Assembly: GCF_900130015.1 (NCBI RefSeq)
Contig: NZ_FQXS01000021.1
Location: forward strand, 1 to 64,000
Reading direction: 5' to 3'
Length of the DNA: 64,000 nt
Source of the DNA: Desulfofustis glycolicus DSM 9705
GTDB lineage: Bacteria; Desulfobacterota; Desulfobulbia; Desulfobulbales; Desulfocapsaceae
Shown piece by piece: positions 25,883 through 34,339 of the stretch. Both the position numbers and the translations under genes were made by a program. The notes under the pieces were generated by a model. The model was not told where the DNA came from and made no database searches. It saw only the letters and a list, made by a program, of their open reading frames with translations. How positions within the stretch are numbered: the stretch's first letter is position 1; each line of letters opens with the position of its first letter.

Positions 25883-27397
25883 TTAACGAGCGAGTTTGGC
25901 GATCTCCTGCTGCCAGAAAGCCGGTCCGGTCTTGTGCACCGCCTGGCCCGCAGCATCGACGGCGACGGTCACCGGCATATCTTTGACCTCGAATTCGTAG
26001 ATCGCTTCCATTCCGAGATCACCAAAGGCGACGATACGCGAGGTTTTGATCGCCTTGGCCACCAGGTAGGCGGCGCCGCCGACGGCCATCAGGTAGACGG
26101 CGCCGTGTCGTTTGATCAGCTCGATGGTGGCGTCGCCTCGTTCGGCCTTGCCGATCATGCCGTAGAGACCGGTCTGGCCGAGCATCATGGAGGTGTATTT
26201 GTCCATCCTGGTCGAGGTGGTTGGCCCGGCCGGACCGACGACCTCGTCGCCGACCGGGTCGACCGGTCCGACGTAGTAGATGAAACGGCCGTTGAAGTCG
26301 ACACCCTCCGGCAGCGGTTTACCGGCCTCGAGCAACTGCTGGATGCGGCGATGAGCGGCATCGCGGCCGGTCAGGATCTTACCGCTCAACAGCAGCGTTT
26401 CGCCGGCCTGCCAGGTAGCGATCTCTTTCTTGGTGATGGCATCGAGATTGACCCGGCGGGCGTCGCTGCCGCCGTCGCCGGTGATTTCCGGCCATTGGTC
26501 GAGATCGGGAGGGGCGAAGGTCGCCGGGCCGGAGCCGTCCAGGGTAAAATGGATGTGGCGGGTTGCCGCGCAATTGGGGATCATCGCCACCGGCAGGGAG
26601 GCGGCATGGGTCGGGTAGTCGAGAATCTTTACGTCGAGCACGGTGTGCAGGCCGCCGAGACCCTGGGCGCCGATACCGAGCGCGTTGGCCGCGTCGTAGA
26701 TCTGCAGACGCAGTTCCTCGAGTCGGTTGGCCGGGCCGCGGGCCTGCAGGTCCTGGATGTCGATCGGGTCCATCAGGGACTGTTTGGCCAGACACATCGC
26801 CTTGTCGATGGTCCCGCCGATACCGATGCCGAGGATGCCGGGCGGGCACCAGCCGGCACCCATGGTCGGCAGGGTCTTGGTCACCCAGTCGACGATCGAA
26901 TCGGTCGGAGTGAGCATTGCCATCTTGCTCTTGTTTTCCGAGCCGCCGCCCTTGGCGGCGATCTGCACCTCGACGTTCTCGCCGGGGACCATTTCGACGT
27001 GGACCACCGCCGGGGCATTGGTGCCGGTATTCTTCCGGCTGCCGGCCGGGTCGGCGACGATGGATTTACGCAGCGGGTTGCTCGGATCGCCATAGGCACG
27101 GGTGACGCCTTCGTCGATCATCTCCTGCAGCGTCATCGTGCTCTCGAAGCGGCAATTCATGCCGAGCCTGACGAAGACGGTGACGATCCCGGTATCCTGG
27201 CAGATCGGCCGCCGGCCGATGGCGCACATCTTCGAGTTCTGCAGAATCTGGCCGATGGCGTCGCGGGCTGCCTGGCTCTTCTCTTGCTCGTAGGCGCGGG
27301 CCATGGCCCGGATGAAGTCGACCGGGTGATAGTAGCTGATGTACTGCAAGCTGTCGGCGATCGAGCCGATGAAGTCCTCTGCTTTAATAGGTGCCAT
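25883..27397 (-). CDS. Class I fumarate hydratase (4Fe-4S, FumA type)
   Basis: A single-chain iron-sulfur fumarase of 504 residues, both alpha and beta parts in one polypeptide. Cluster cysteines are predicted at 66 (CQDTG), 184 (GWCPPGILG) and 276 (IPNCAATRH); their spacing matches E. coli FumA. The C-terminal part has GPAGPTTSTRMD and the VGGAAYLVAKAI region. I chose the ATG at 27397 with AAGGAG 5 bases upstream; a GTG at 27403 is too close to that site. Such enzymes are oxygen-sensitive and typical of anaerobes. It follows the beta-helix gene by 2 bases. Confidence 0.95.
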   Translation of the reverse strand: MAPIKAEDFIGSIADSLQYISYYHPVDFIRAMARAYEQEKSQAARDAIGQILQNSKMCAIGRRPICQDTGIVTVFVRLGMNCRFESTMTLQEMIDEGVTRAYGDPSNPLRKSIVADPAGSRKNTGTNAPAVVHVEMVPGENVEVQIAAKGGGSENKSKMAMLTPTDSIVDWVTKTLPTMGAGWCPPGILGIGIGGTIDKAMCLAKQSLMDPIDIQDLQARGPANRLEELRLQIYDAANALGIGAQGLGGLHTVLDVKILDYPTHAASLPVAMIPNCAATRHIHFTLDGSGPATFAPPDLDQWPEITGDGGSDARRVNLDAITKKEIATWQAGETLLLSGKILTGRDAAHRRIQQLLEAGKPLPEGVDFNGRFIYYVGPVDPVGDEVVGPAGPTTSTRMDKYTSMMLGQTGLYGMIGKAERGDATIELIKRHGAVYLMAVGGAAYLVAKAIKTSRIVAFGDLGMEAIYEFEVKDMPVTVAVDAAGQAVHKTGPAFWQQEIAKLAR

Positions 27398-27399
27398 GA

Positions 27400-28248
27400 T
27401 CACTCCTTGCTAAAATTGACATTGTGTGAAATGACGTTGCGCAGACCGGTGCGGATGCGTTGGCCTGCCGGATGAAAACCGGACGGGGCGGTGGTGTTGG
27501 GCATCAGGACGCTCTGCCGGCCGATGATGGTGCCGGGGTTGGTGACCGAATTGCAACCGGTCTGGGTTCTGTCCCCGAGGATGGCGCCGAGTTTGCGCAG
27601 GCCGGTATCGACCAGTTCGCTGTCCATCACCAGTTGGATGGTGCCCGGCAGGAACTTGAGATTGGCGCATTTGGTGCCGGCCCCGAGGTTGGTGTCGTTG
27701 CCGAGGATTGAGTCGCCGAGATAGGCGAAGTGACCGGCTTTGGCATCGTCGAGGAAGATGGAATGCTTGACCTCGGTGGCATGGCCGACGACGCAGCGGT
27801 CACCGATCAGGCAGTGGCCGCGCAGATAGGCGCCCTGGCGGACCTCGGTGCGGGCTCCGACAATGGTCGGCGACTTGATGGTCGCCCCGCCCTCGATCAG
27901 CGAGCCGGCCCCGACCTCGATCCGGTTGCCCAACAGGATGGCACCGGCCATGATTACTACCGCATCTTCGAGAACGGTGTCGCCGCGCCGGATGATCAGC
28001 CCGCCCTTGGTCGTGTCGCCCCAGTCGATGGCCAGTTGCGTCATCGGCAGAATATCTCCCTGGTGGACGACGACCGATACCGGTACCGGAACACCGGTGG
28101 TCAATTCGGCCGGCAGTCGCAGCGGATAGTGATAGTTCTCCATATAGGGACGCAAGCGCTTCAGGGCCGACCAGACCGGCTCGTCCGAGGTGAACAGAGC
28201 GGCATGGGCGAACGCGTGATAATCGAACAGGCTGGACGCGGTCAGCAT
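27400..28248 (-). CDS. Left-handed beta-helix protein, GlmU C-terminal-like
   Basis: A 282-residue protein. Residues about 95-265 show hexapeptide repeats of a left-handed parallel beta-helix (VIMAGAILLGNRIEVGAGSL, VGARTEVRQGAYLRG, LIGDRCVVGHATEV), like the acetyltransferase half of GlmU and related sugar nucleotidyltransferase tails. The stretch GHFAYLGDSILGNDTNLGAG is GlmU-like, including the His region used for catalysis there. The N-terminal 90 residues replace the nucleotidyltransferase domain. No uridylyltransferase motif is visible. Substrate unknown. It is the first gene of a two-gene unit with class I fumarase. Confidence 0.7.
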   Translation of the reverse strand: MLTASSLFDYHAFAHAALFTSDEPVWSALKRLRPYMENYHYPLRLPAELTTGVPVPVSVVVHQGDILPMTQLAIDWGDTTKGGLIIRRGDTVLEDAVVIMAGAILLGNRIEVGAGSLIEGGATIKSPTIVGARTEVRQGAYLRGHCLIGDRCVVGHATEVKHSIFLDDAKAGHFAYLGDSILGNDTNLGAGTKCANLKFLPGTIQLVMDSELVDTGLRKLGAILGDRTQTGCNSVTNPGTIIGRQSVLMPNTTAPSGFHPAGQRIRTGLRNVISHNVNFSKE

Positions 28249-28292
28249 GGTGGGGTCCTTTGCAAAATTTTGATGATCGCTGATACCACGCT

Positions 28293-28321
28293 ACTATCGT
28301 AGAAATGATAGAATTGATCAA
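28293..28321 (-). promoter_or_regulatory. Promoter of the beta-helix - fumarase unit
   Basis: On the minus strand: -35 TTGATC, 17-base spacer, -10 GATAGT. The spacer and -10 overlap CTATC and GATAG arms that could be a regulator site. Confidence 0.45.
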
Positions 28322-28624
28322 GATTTTTTGCGGCCGGTGCCACACCGTATGGAACCGTCTTGACTTCACGTTTTGCAGTGTTTAGCTTGTGGACGATTTG
28401 AATGAGGTGGACGATGCCGTGCCGGTCCCGTCTTTGCGGGGGGACTTGGCACGATTTCGTTTTGTTCGCCAGGCGGGGCCGCAACATGCTGAAATACCAT
28501 GATCAAGTGATTTTTTTGCACATGGTTCCGCCAACCGTGCGCTATCGATTCCGGTACCCGGCACCAACCGTTCCGGGTATCTCTTTTCTTATATGGCCGC
28601 TGTCGCGTGGCCGTGGAGGTCTTT
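28322..28624. other. Upstream region of lon, no gene seen
   Basis: Divergent gap between the beta-helix gene and lon. TTGACT at 28360-28365 followed after 17 bases by TAGCTT could be a weak lon promoter. I saw no convincing heat-shock promoter or small gene. Confidence 0.3.
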
Positions 28625-31024
28625 GTGGAATTTAACGATTCTCTGAGTATCGGCATGGACGATCTGTCCCGCAACGATGACTTGCAGATCCCCGACGAAT
28701 TGCCGATGATGGCAGTCCGGGATGTTGTCGTCTTCAATTATATGATCATCCCGCTCTTCGTCGGTCGCCCCGGGTCGGTCGAGGCCGTCAACGAGGCGCT
28801 TGCTGCGGATAAGCTACTGATGCTCGTCACCCAGCGTGATGCAACCAAAGATGACCCGTCGCCCGATGACCTCTATTCGGTGGGCATGGTCTGCATGATC
28901 ATGCGCACGCTGAAATTGCCCGACGGCCGCCTTAAAGTGCTCGTCCAGGCGATGTCCAAGGCGCGCATCAAAAAATATCTGCGGACCGAGCCGAGCTACC
29001 GGGTGTCGATTGCGGTGGTCGAGGACAAGGAACCCGGCGAGATCACCGTCGAAATCGAGGCGTTGATGCGCACGGTGCGGGAGCAGACGGAAAAGATCAT
29101 GTCGCTGCGCGGCATCCTCTCCGCCGACCTGATGATGATCATCAACAACATCGAGGATCCCGGCCGTCTGGCCGATCTGATCGGCTCCAACCTGCGCCTG
29201 AAGATTCCCGAATCCCAGTCGATCCTCGAGGAGGTCAATCCGGTCAAGCGACTCCGCCTGGTCAACACCCTGCTCAGCAAGGAACTCGAGGTCTCCACCG
29301 TCCAGGCCAAGATCCAGAATGATGCCAAGGAGGAGATGAGCAAGTCCCAGCGCGAGTATATCCTCCGCGAGCAGTTGCACGCGCTGCAAAAAGAGCTGGG
29401 CGACAGCGACGAGCGGACCCAGGAGATCGAGGAGCTCGAGCACAAGATCCGCAAGATGAAGATGCCCAAATCGGTGCGCAAGGAGGCATTGAAACAGCTC
29501 AGCCGCATGGAGATGATGCATCCCGATTCATCCGAGGCGACCATCATCAGGACCTACATCGATTGGATCCTCGACGTGCCGTGGAAAAAGGGGACCAAGG
29601 ACCAGCTCGACCTGATCGTCGCCAAGCAGGTGCTCGACGAGGATCACTACGGTCTGGAGCGGGTCAAGGAGCGGATCCTCGAGTTTCTCGCGGTCCGCAA
29701 ACTCAATGACAGCACCAAGGGGCCGATCCTCTGTTTCGTCGGTCCCCCGGGCGTCGGCAAGACCTCACTCGGCCAGTCGATCGCCCGGGCCATGGGCCGC
29801 AAATTCCACCGCATGTCTCTGGGCGGCATGAAGGACGAGGCGGAGATCCGCGGTCATCGCCGCACCTATATCGGCGCGATGCCCGGCAGGATCATCCAGG
29901 GCCTGAAGTCGGTCAAGTCGAACAACCCGGTCTTCATGATGGACGAGATCGACAAGGTCGGCGCCGATTATCGCGGCGACCCCTCCTCGGCGCTGCTCGA
30001 GGTGCTCGATCCGGAACAGAATATCGAGTTCACCGATCATTATCTGAACATGCCGTTCGATCTGTCGCGGGTGATGTTCATCACCACCGCCAACATGTCG
30101 GATACCATCCCCGGTCCGCTGCTCGACCGGATGGAGGTGATCCGCCTGTCCGGTTACACGCTGGAGGAAAAGCTGGTGATCGCCAACCGCTACCTGCTGC
30201 CCCGGCAGATCAAGGAAAACGGGATCAAAAAGCAGCAGCTCAAGCTGAGCTCCGAAACGATTACCCGGATCATTACCCACTACACCAGCGAGGCGGGATT
30301 GCGTAACCTGGAGCGGGAGATCGGCAAGATCTGCCGCAAGGTGGCCCGCAAGATAGCCGAGGGCGGCAAGGGCCCGTACAGCGTATCGGTGCGTAATCTC
30401 GACAGCTACCTGGGGCCGCCGAAAAACATCCCGGAATCCGAGATGGAGAGCATCGACCAGCCGGGTCTGGTGACCGGTCTGGCCTGGACCGAGGTCGGCG
30501 GTGAGATCCTGCATATCGAGGTCAACCTGATGCCGGGCAAAGGCAAGCTGATCATGACCGGTCAGCTCGGTGATGTGATGAAGGAATCGGCGCAGGCGGC
30601 GCTGACCTATTGCCGTAGTCGTACCGAGGATCTCGGTGTCGAAGAGGGGTATTTCGACAAGACCGATATTCATATCCATGTCCCGGCCGGGGCCATTCCC
30701 AAAGACGGACCGTCGGCCGGCATCACCATCGCCACGGCCCTCTATTCGGCGATTTCCGGGAAAAAGGTCAACAAGAGTCTGGCGATGACCGGCGAGGTAA
30801 CGCTGCGCGGCCGGGTCCTGCCCATCGGCGGCCTGAAGGAAAAGGCGCTGGCGGCCCTGCGGGCCAATATTTTCAACGTCATCATCCCGCATCTCAATTC
30901 CAAGGAGTTGGTCGAGATTCCGGAGGACATCAGGAAGAAGATGACCTTTCACCCGGTCAAGGATATGAGCGAGGTCATCGATCTGGCCTTCTCCCGGGTA
31001 GGTAAGGGGAAACGGCGGTCCTGA
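28625..31024 (+). CDS. lon: ATP-dependent protease Lon
   Basis: A Lon protease of 799 residues (cytoplasmic AAA+ serine protease). It has the N-terminal substrate-binding domain (ELPMMAVRDVVVFNYMIIPL), a helical region, the ATPase with Walker A GPPGVGKT and the sensor region LSGYTLEEK, and the protease domain with the catalytic Ser in PKDGPSAGI and the partner Lys near GGLKEKALAA. I chose GTG 28625 because GGAGG lies 5 bases before it; GTG 28607 and 28613 are alternatives. mltG follows after 68 bases. Lon degrades damaged and regulatory proteins. Confidence 0.97.
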   Translation: MEFNDSLSIGMDDLSRNDDLQIPDELPMMAVRDVVVFNYMIIPLFVGRPGSVEAVNEALAADKLLMLVTQRDATKDDPSPDDLYSVGMVCMIMRTLKLPDGRLKVLVQAMSKARIKKYLRTEPSYRVSIAVVEDKEPGEITVEIEALMRTVREQTEKIMSLRGILSADLMMIINNIEDPGRLADLIGSNLRLKIPESQSILEEVNPVKRLRLVNTLLSKELEVSTVQAKIQNDAKEEMSKSQREYILREQLHALQKELGDSDERTQEIEELEHKIRKMKMPKSVRKEALKQLSRMEMMHPDSSEATIIRTYIDWILDVPWKKGTKDQLDLIVAKQVLDEDHYGLERVKERILEFLAVRKLNDSTKGPILCFVGPPGVGKTSLGQSIARAMGRKFHRMSLGGMKDEAEIRGHRRTYIGAMPGRIIQGLKSVKSNNPVFMMDEIDKVGADYRGDPSSALLEVLDPEQNIEFTDHYLNMPFDLSRVMFITTANMSDTIPGPLLDRMEVIRLSGYTLEEKLVIANRYLLPRQIKENGIKKQQLKLSSETITRIITHYTSEAGLRNLEREIGKICRKVARKIAEGGKGPYSVSVRNLDSYLGPPKNIPESEMESIDQPGLVTGLAWTEVGGEILHIEVNLMPGKGKLIMTGQLGDVMKESAQAALTYCRSRTEDLGVEEGYFDKTDIHIHVPAGAIPKDGPSAGITIATALYSAISGKKVNKSLAMTGEVTLRGRVLPIGGLKEKALAALRANIFNVIIPHLNSKELVEIPEDIRKKMTFHPVKDMSEVIDLAFSRVGKGKRRS

Positions 31025-31092
31025 AAGACCGTTGCCGGTTGGGGGGCCTCCCCGCGTAGCAGCCGGCCGTCCCTCCTCCAGACCGTATCATT

Positions 31093-32100
31093 ATGGTGAA
31101 ACGTATCCTGCTCAGCCTGCTGGCTGGTGTGCTGCTGGCGACGGCGGCTGGGGCCGGCTGGTTGCTGATCTACGTCCTGGAGCCCGGACCGCCGAGCGAG
31201 GAGCCCACGGCGGTGGTTGTCATCGAACGCGGTTCTTCAGTGACTGAGATTGGCCATGTCCTGGCCGAGGCCGGCCTGCTGCATGAAGACTGGCGCTTCG
31301 CGGTGCTGACCAGGTTGCTGGGGGTGGCCCCCCGACTGCCGGCCGGAGAGTTTCTGCTGCCTACCGGGGTGCGCCCCGTCGATCTGATTCGCGAGTTGGC
31401 CGCCGCCCAGCCGCTCGAGTATACCATCACCATCCCCGAAGGGTTCAATCTCCAGGAGATTGCGTCTCTTTTAGTACCCGACGGTTGGATCGACCGGCAG
31501 CGGTTCCTTGAGATCGCCAGCGATCCGGCCATGGCCGAAGCGCTGGGCCTCGGTGCTGTGCCGACCCTGGAGGGGTACCTGTTTCCCGATACCTACCGGC
31601 TGACGCGACCACCGCCCGATGAGCGGCAGTTGATCGAGCGACTGGTCGGTCGTGCCCTGTCGGTATGGGAACGCTTGGCCGCAGAGAATGACCTGCCGGC
31701 TGATTTCGATCGGCACCAGCTCTTCACCCTGGCCTCCATCGTCGAAAAAGAAGCGGCCCGGGCCGACGAGCGGCCCCTGATCGCCGGCGTCTTTCTCAAT
31801 CGTCTGGCCAGAGGCATGCGGCTGCAGTCCGATCCGACCGTGAGCTATGATCTGCCCAATTTCAGCGGCATCCTGACCCGCAGCGATCTGCGCACCCCGA
31901 CGCCGTACAATACGTATGTCATAACCGGTTTGCCCCCGGGCCCGATCTGCAGCCCCGGCGAGGCCGCGCTGCAGTCGGTGCTGCGCCCCGAGGAAACCGA
32001 CTATCTCTATTTCGTCGCCAAAAACGACGGATCCCATCATTTCTCCAAGAACCTCCGTGAACACAACCGGGCGGTGCGCCGTTATCAACGGGACAATTAG
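31093..32100 (+). CDS. mltG: Endolytic murein transglycosylase MltG
   Basis: A 335-residue inner-membrane enzyme that cleaves nascent glycan strands and sets their length. One N-terminal membrane helix (4-28) is followed by a LysM-like subdomain (VIERGSSVTEIGHVLAEAG) and the YceG catalytic domain with FTLASIVEKEA; Glu218 in this motif is the expected catalytic acid. The C-terminal phrases TPYNTYVITGLPPGPICSPG and YFVAKNDGSHHFSK complete the family. It lies downstream of lon in the same direction. Confidence 0.95.
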   Translation: MVKRILLSLLAGVLLATAAGAGWLLIYVLEPGPPSEEPTAVVVIERGSSVTEIGHVLAEAGLLHEDWRFAVLTRLLGVAPRLPAGEFLLPTGVRPVDLIRELAAAQPLEYTITIPEGFNLQEIASLLVPDGWIDRQRFLEIASDPAMAEALGLGAVPTLEGYLFPDTYRLTRPPPDERQLIERLVGRALSVWERLAAENDLPADFDRHQLFTLASIVEKEAARADERPLIAGVFLNRLARGMRLQSDPTVSYDLPNFSGILTRSDLRTPTPYNTYVITGLPPGPICSPGEAALQSVLRPEETDYLYFVAKNDGSHHFSKNLREHNRAVRRYQRDN

Positions 32101-32133
32101 GGTAGCTCTGTCGCTTTGCACGTCCCTTTTCGC

Positions 32134-32330
32134 TGGAAAGTTTATATTAAATCAGTTCCACAGGCTGAACTCCCCGGGCTGGTTGGTTCTGCCGGAGGCT
32201 GCATCGCGAAGGCCCGGCGGGCAGCAGAATCAGGCCCGAAGGGCTGCGGACAGGACGTCCGCAGCGCAGCAGCCGGAGGCAGGACCGGTCAGCCCTTCCG
32301 ACCATAACGCCGATTTTCATTGCTGGTAGT
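32134..32330 (+). repeat. Family B palindromic element, copy B4
   Basis: Core 32179-32292, arms CTGGTTGGTTCTGCCGG and CCGGAGGCAGGACCGGTCAG. It carries the left flank CAGTTCCACAGGCTGAACTC and right flank CGCCGATTTTCATTGC. The internal insert GCTGCGGACAGGACGTCCGC is itself palindromic and is shared with B5. Confidence 0.8.
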
Positions 32331-32366
32331 GAGCGGAGGACAGGTTAAAACCAGTCCCTCCGTTGC
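32331..32366 (-). repeat. Family C short palindrome, copy C2
   Basis: On the minus strand: GCAACGGAGGGACTGG, TTTTAA, CCTGTCCTCCGCTC. It lies 38 bases from the B4 core. Confidence 0.7.
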
Positions 32367-32369
32367 TTG

Positions 32370-32425
32370 AGAGTCAGCCGATCAGGCAGAAGAGCAGCAG
32401 CCGGAGGTACAGCTGACCAGCCCGG
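32370..32425 (+). repeat. Partial family B unit next to B4
   Basis: GTCAGCCGATCAGGC and GCAGCAGCCGGAGG, ending in GCTGACCAGCCCGG, match the right half of B cores. It appears to be a truncated second copy. Confidence 0.55.
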
Positions 32426-32527
32426 ACCTGCCGTCTTTGAACAAAACAAGATAAAACAGGACGATATTTTAGCCGGAGTGTCCTGTTAAATCGCTACGGC
32501 GCGCGTAATGCACAGTATACCGGTAAT

Positions 32528-32544
32528 AGCCAATAATATTGGCT
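32528..32544. promoter_or_regulatory. 17-bp perfect palindrome upstream of nadE
   Basis: AGCCAATA-A-TATTGGCT, about 150 bases before the nadE start. No T-run follows, so an operator is more likely than a terminator. The rest of 32426-32692 holds no gene I can support. Confidence 0.4.
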
Positions 32545-32692
32545 TGCTGGAAGTATCTGGTCAAAGCGTTTGAGTGGTCGGTTTTACTAGGAGAAAAGCT
32601 GCAACTTTTTCTCAAGTCTGCTATGGTCATGGTGATGAACTACGGAACCATCCGCACCTATTAATCATCGCAGCGTCGGCGAACGCGATTTC

Positions 32693-34339
32693 ATGAAGAT
32701 AGCGCTTATTCAACTCAATCCGGTGATCGGCTCCTTTGCCGACAATTGCCGAAAAATTATCGATTACGCTGAGCAGGCCGCCGAGCGGGGCTGCTCCCTG
32801 GCGATTTTTCCGGAGATGGTCGTTTCCGGTTACCCACCACTGGATTTGTTGGAGCGGAGCTCCTTCGTCGCCGATCACGAGCAGGCGGTGCGTGAACTGG
32901 TCTGTGCGCTGCCGCCAATCGGCGTGCTCTTCGGTTGTTTCGAGCCGCGGCCGGAGCGGCCGGGCAAGCCGCTCTACAATAGCGTCGTACTCGCGAAAAA
33001 CGGCGTCATCGTGCAGCGCTTCCGCAAACAATTGTTGCCCACCTACGACGTGTTTGACGAGACCCGGTATTTCGAGCCAGGCCCGCCTGGTGAGTTGCTG
33101 ACCTTCGAAGGTCTGACCATCTCCGTCACCGTCTGTGAGGATATCTGGCATTACGCGGTCGACGATTATCGCGTCCAGCCGTTGGCACGTCTGTTCGAGC
33201 GAGCCGCGGCGGAACACCGGTCGGTCGACCTGATTGTCAACGTCTCGGCATCGCCGTACCACCGGGGCAAGGAATCGATCCGCCAAGCAATATTCAAACG
33301 GCTCTGCCACCAGTATCGTACGCCGTTTCTTTATGTCAACCAGGTCGGCGGCCAGGACTCGCTCCTTTTTGACGGCGGCTCGCTGGCTTGTGACCGTGAT
33401 GGTGCAGTGGTTGCCCGGGCCAAGTCCTTTGCCGAGGACCTGGTAGTCGTCGACAGCGATCTGAGCCGGGGTGAGGTCCATCAACCGGGCCCGGTGTCAG
33501 AGGTGGCCGCAGTCCACGACGCACTGGTCATGGGCCTGCGTGATTACGTGCGCAAGTGCGGTTTTTCCCAGGTGGTGCTCGGACTGTCCGGGGGCATCGA
33601 TTCGGCGCTGACCGCGGCGCTTGCCGTCGAGGCGCTCGGCGCCCGGCAGGTGCTCGGAGTGGCCTTGCCGTCCCCCTACTCTGCGGACGACTCGCTGCGC
33701 GATGCGGCCGAGCTTGCCCGGCGCTGCGGCTGCCGTTTCGAGGTGCTGCCGATCAGCGACTTGTTCGACGATTATCGTGCCGCGCTGGCACCGTTGTTCG
33801 GCGATCTGCCGGAAGACGTTACCGAGCAGAACATCCAGGCTCGGATCCGCGGCAACCTGTTGATGGCCCTGTCCAACAAGTTCAACCACCTGCTGCTGAC
33901 CACCGGCAACAAGAGCGAGATGGCGGTCGGTTACTGCACCCTTTACGGCGATATGAGCGGCGGGCTGGCGGTCATCGCAGATGTGCCCAAGCAACTGGTC
34001 TACGATCTGGCCGGCTATATCAACCGCGATCGGGAGATCATTCCGGAATCCATCATTTCCCGGCCGCCGACCGCCGAATTGCGGCCCGACCAGCTGGACC
34101 AGGACGACCTGCCGCCGTATGCGATTCTCGACGCGATTCTCGAACTCTATCTCGAACAGGGCTATGGTCGAACGGAGATTATCGAGCGGGGCTACGAGGT
34201 GGCGGTGGTCGACGATATCGTCCGGCGGATCAGGCTCAACGAATACAAACGCAAGCAGGCGCCCATCGGACTGAAGGTCACTAGCAAGGCCTTCGGCTTC
34301 GGCAGACGGCTGCCCAATGTCCAGAACTACCGGGGGTGA
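32693..34339 (+). CDS. nadE: NAD+ synthase, glutamine-hydrolysing
   Basis: A 548-residue two-domain enzyme for the last step of NAD+ synthesis. The N-terminal nitrilase-type glutaminase has the triad Glu41 (IFPEMVVSGYPP), Lys112 (FRKQLLP) and Cys148 (TVCEDIW). The C-terminal ATP-pyrophosphatase has SGGIDS at 299-304 and TTGNKSEMAVGY. The stop codon overlaps the GTG start of the next gene by 4 bases, coupling it to a multiheme cytochrome. The ATG lacks an obvious ribosome binding site, but homology begins right there. Confidence 0.96.
   Translation: MKIALIQLNPVIGSFADNCRKIIDYAEQAAERGCSLAIFPEMVVSGYPPLDLLERSSFVADHEQAVRELVCALPPIGVLFGCFEPRPERPGKPLYNSVVLAKNGVIVQRFRKQLLPTYDVFDETRYFEPGPPGELLTFEGLTISVTVCEDIWHYAVDDYRVQPLARLFERAAAEHRSVDLIVNVSASPYHRGKESIRQAIFKRLCHQYRTPFLYVNQVGGQDSLLFDGGSLACDRDGAVVARAKSFAEDLVVVDSDLSRGEVHQPGPVSEVAAVHDALVMGLRDYVRKCGFSQVVLGLSGGIDSALTAALAVEALGARQVLGVALPSPYSADDSLRDAAELARRCGCRFEVLPISDLFDDYRAALAPLFGDLPEDVTEQNIQARIRGNLLMALSNKFNHLLLTTGNKSEMAVGYCTLYGDMSGGLAVIADVPKQLVYDLAGYINRDREIIPESIISRPPTAELRPDQLDQDDLPPYAILDAILELYLEQGYGRTEIIERGYEVAVVDDIVRRIRLNEYKRKQAPIGLKVTSKAFGFGRRLPNVQNYRG

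Noticed and set aside
25934-27475. 513-residue open frame antisense to class I fumarase
   Set aside because: Same reason: shadow of a strong gene, no ribosome binding site and no recognisable motif.
32623-32664. Possible 13-residue leader peptide before nadE
   Set aside because: No ribosome binding site and no attenuator-like structure seen; too short to support.
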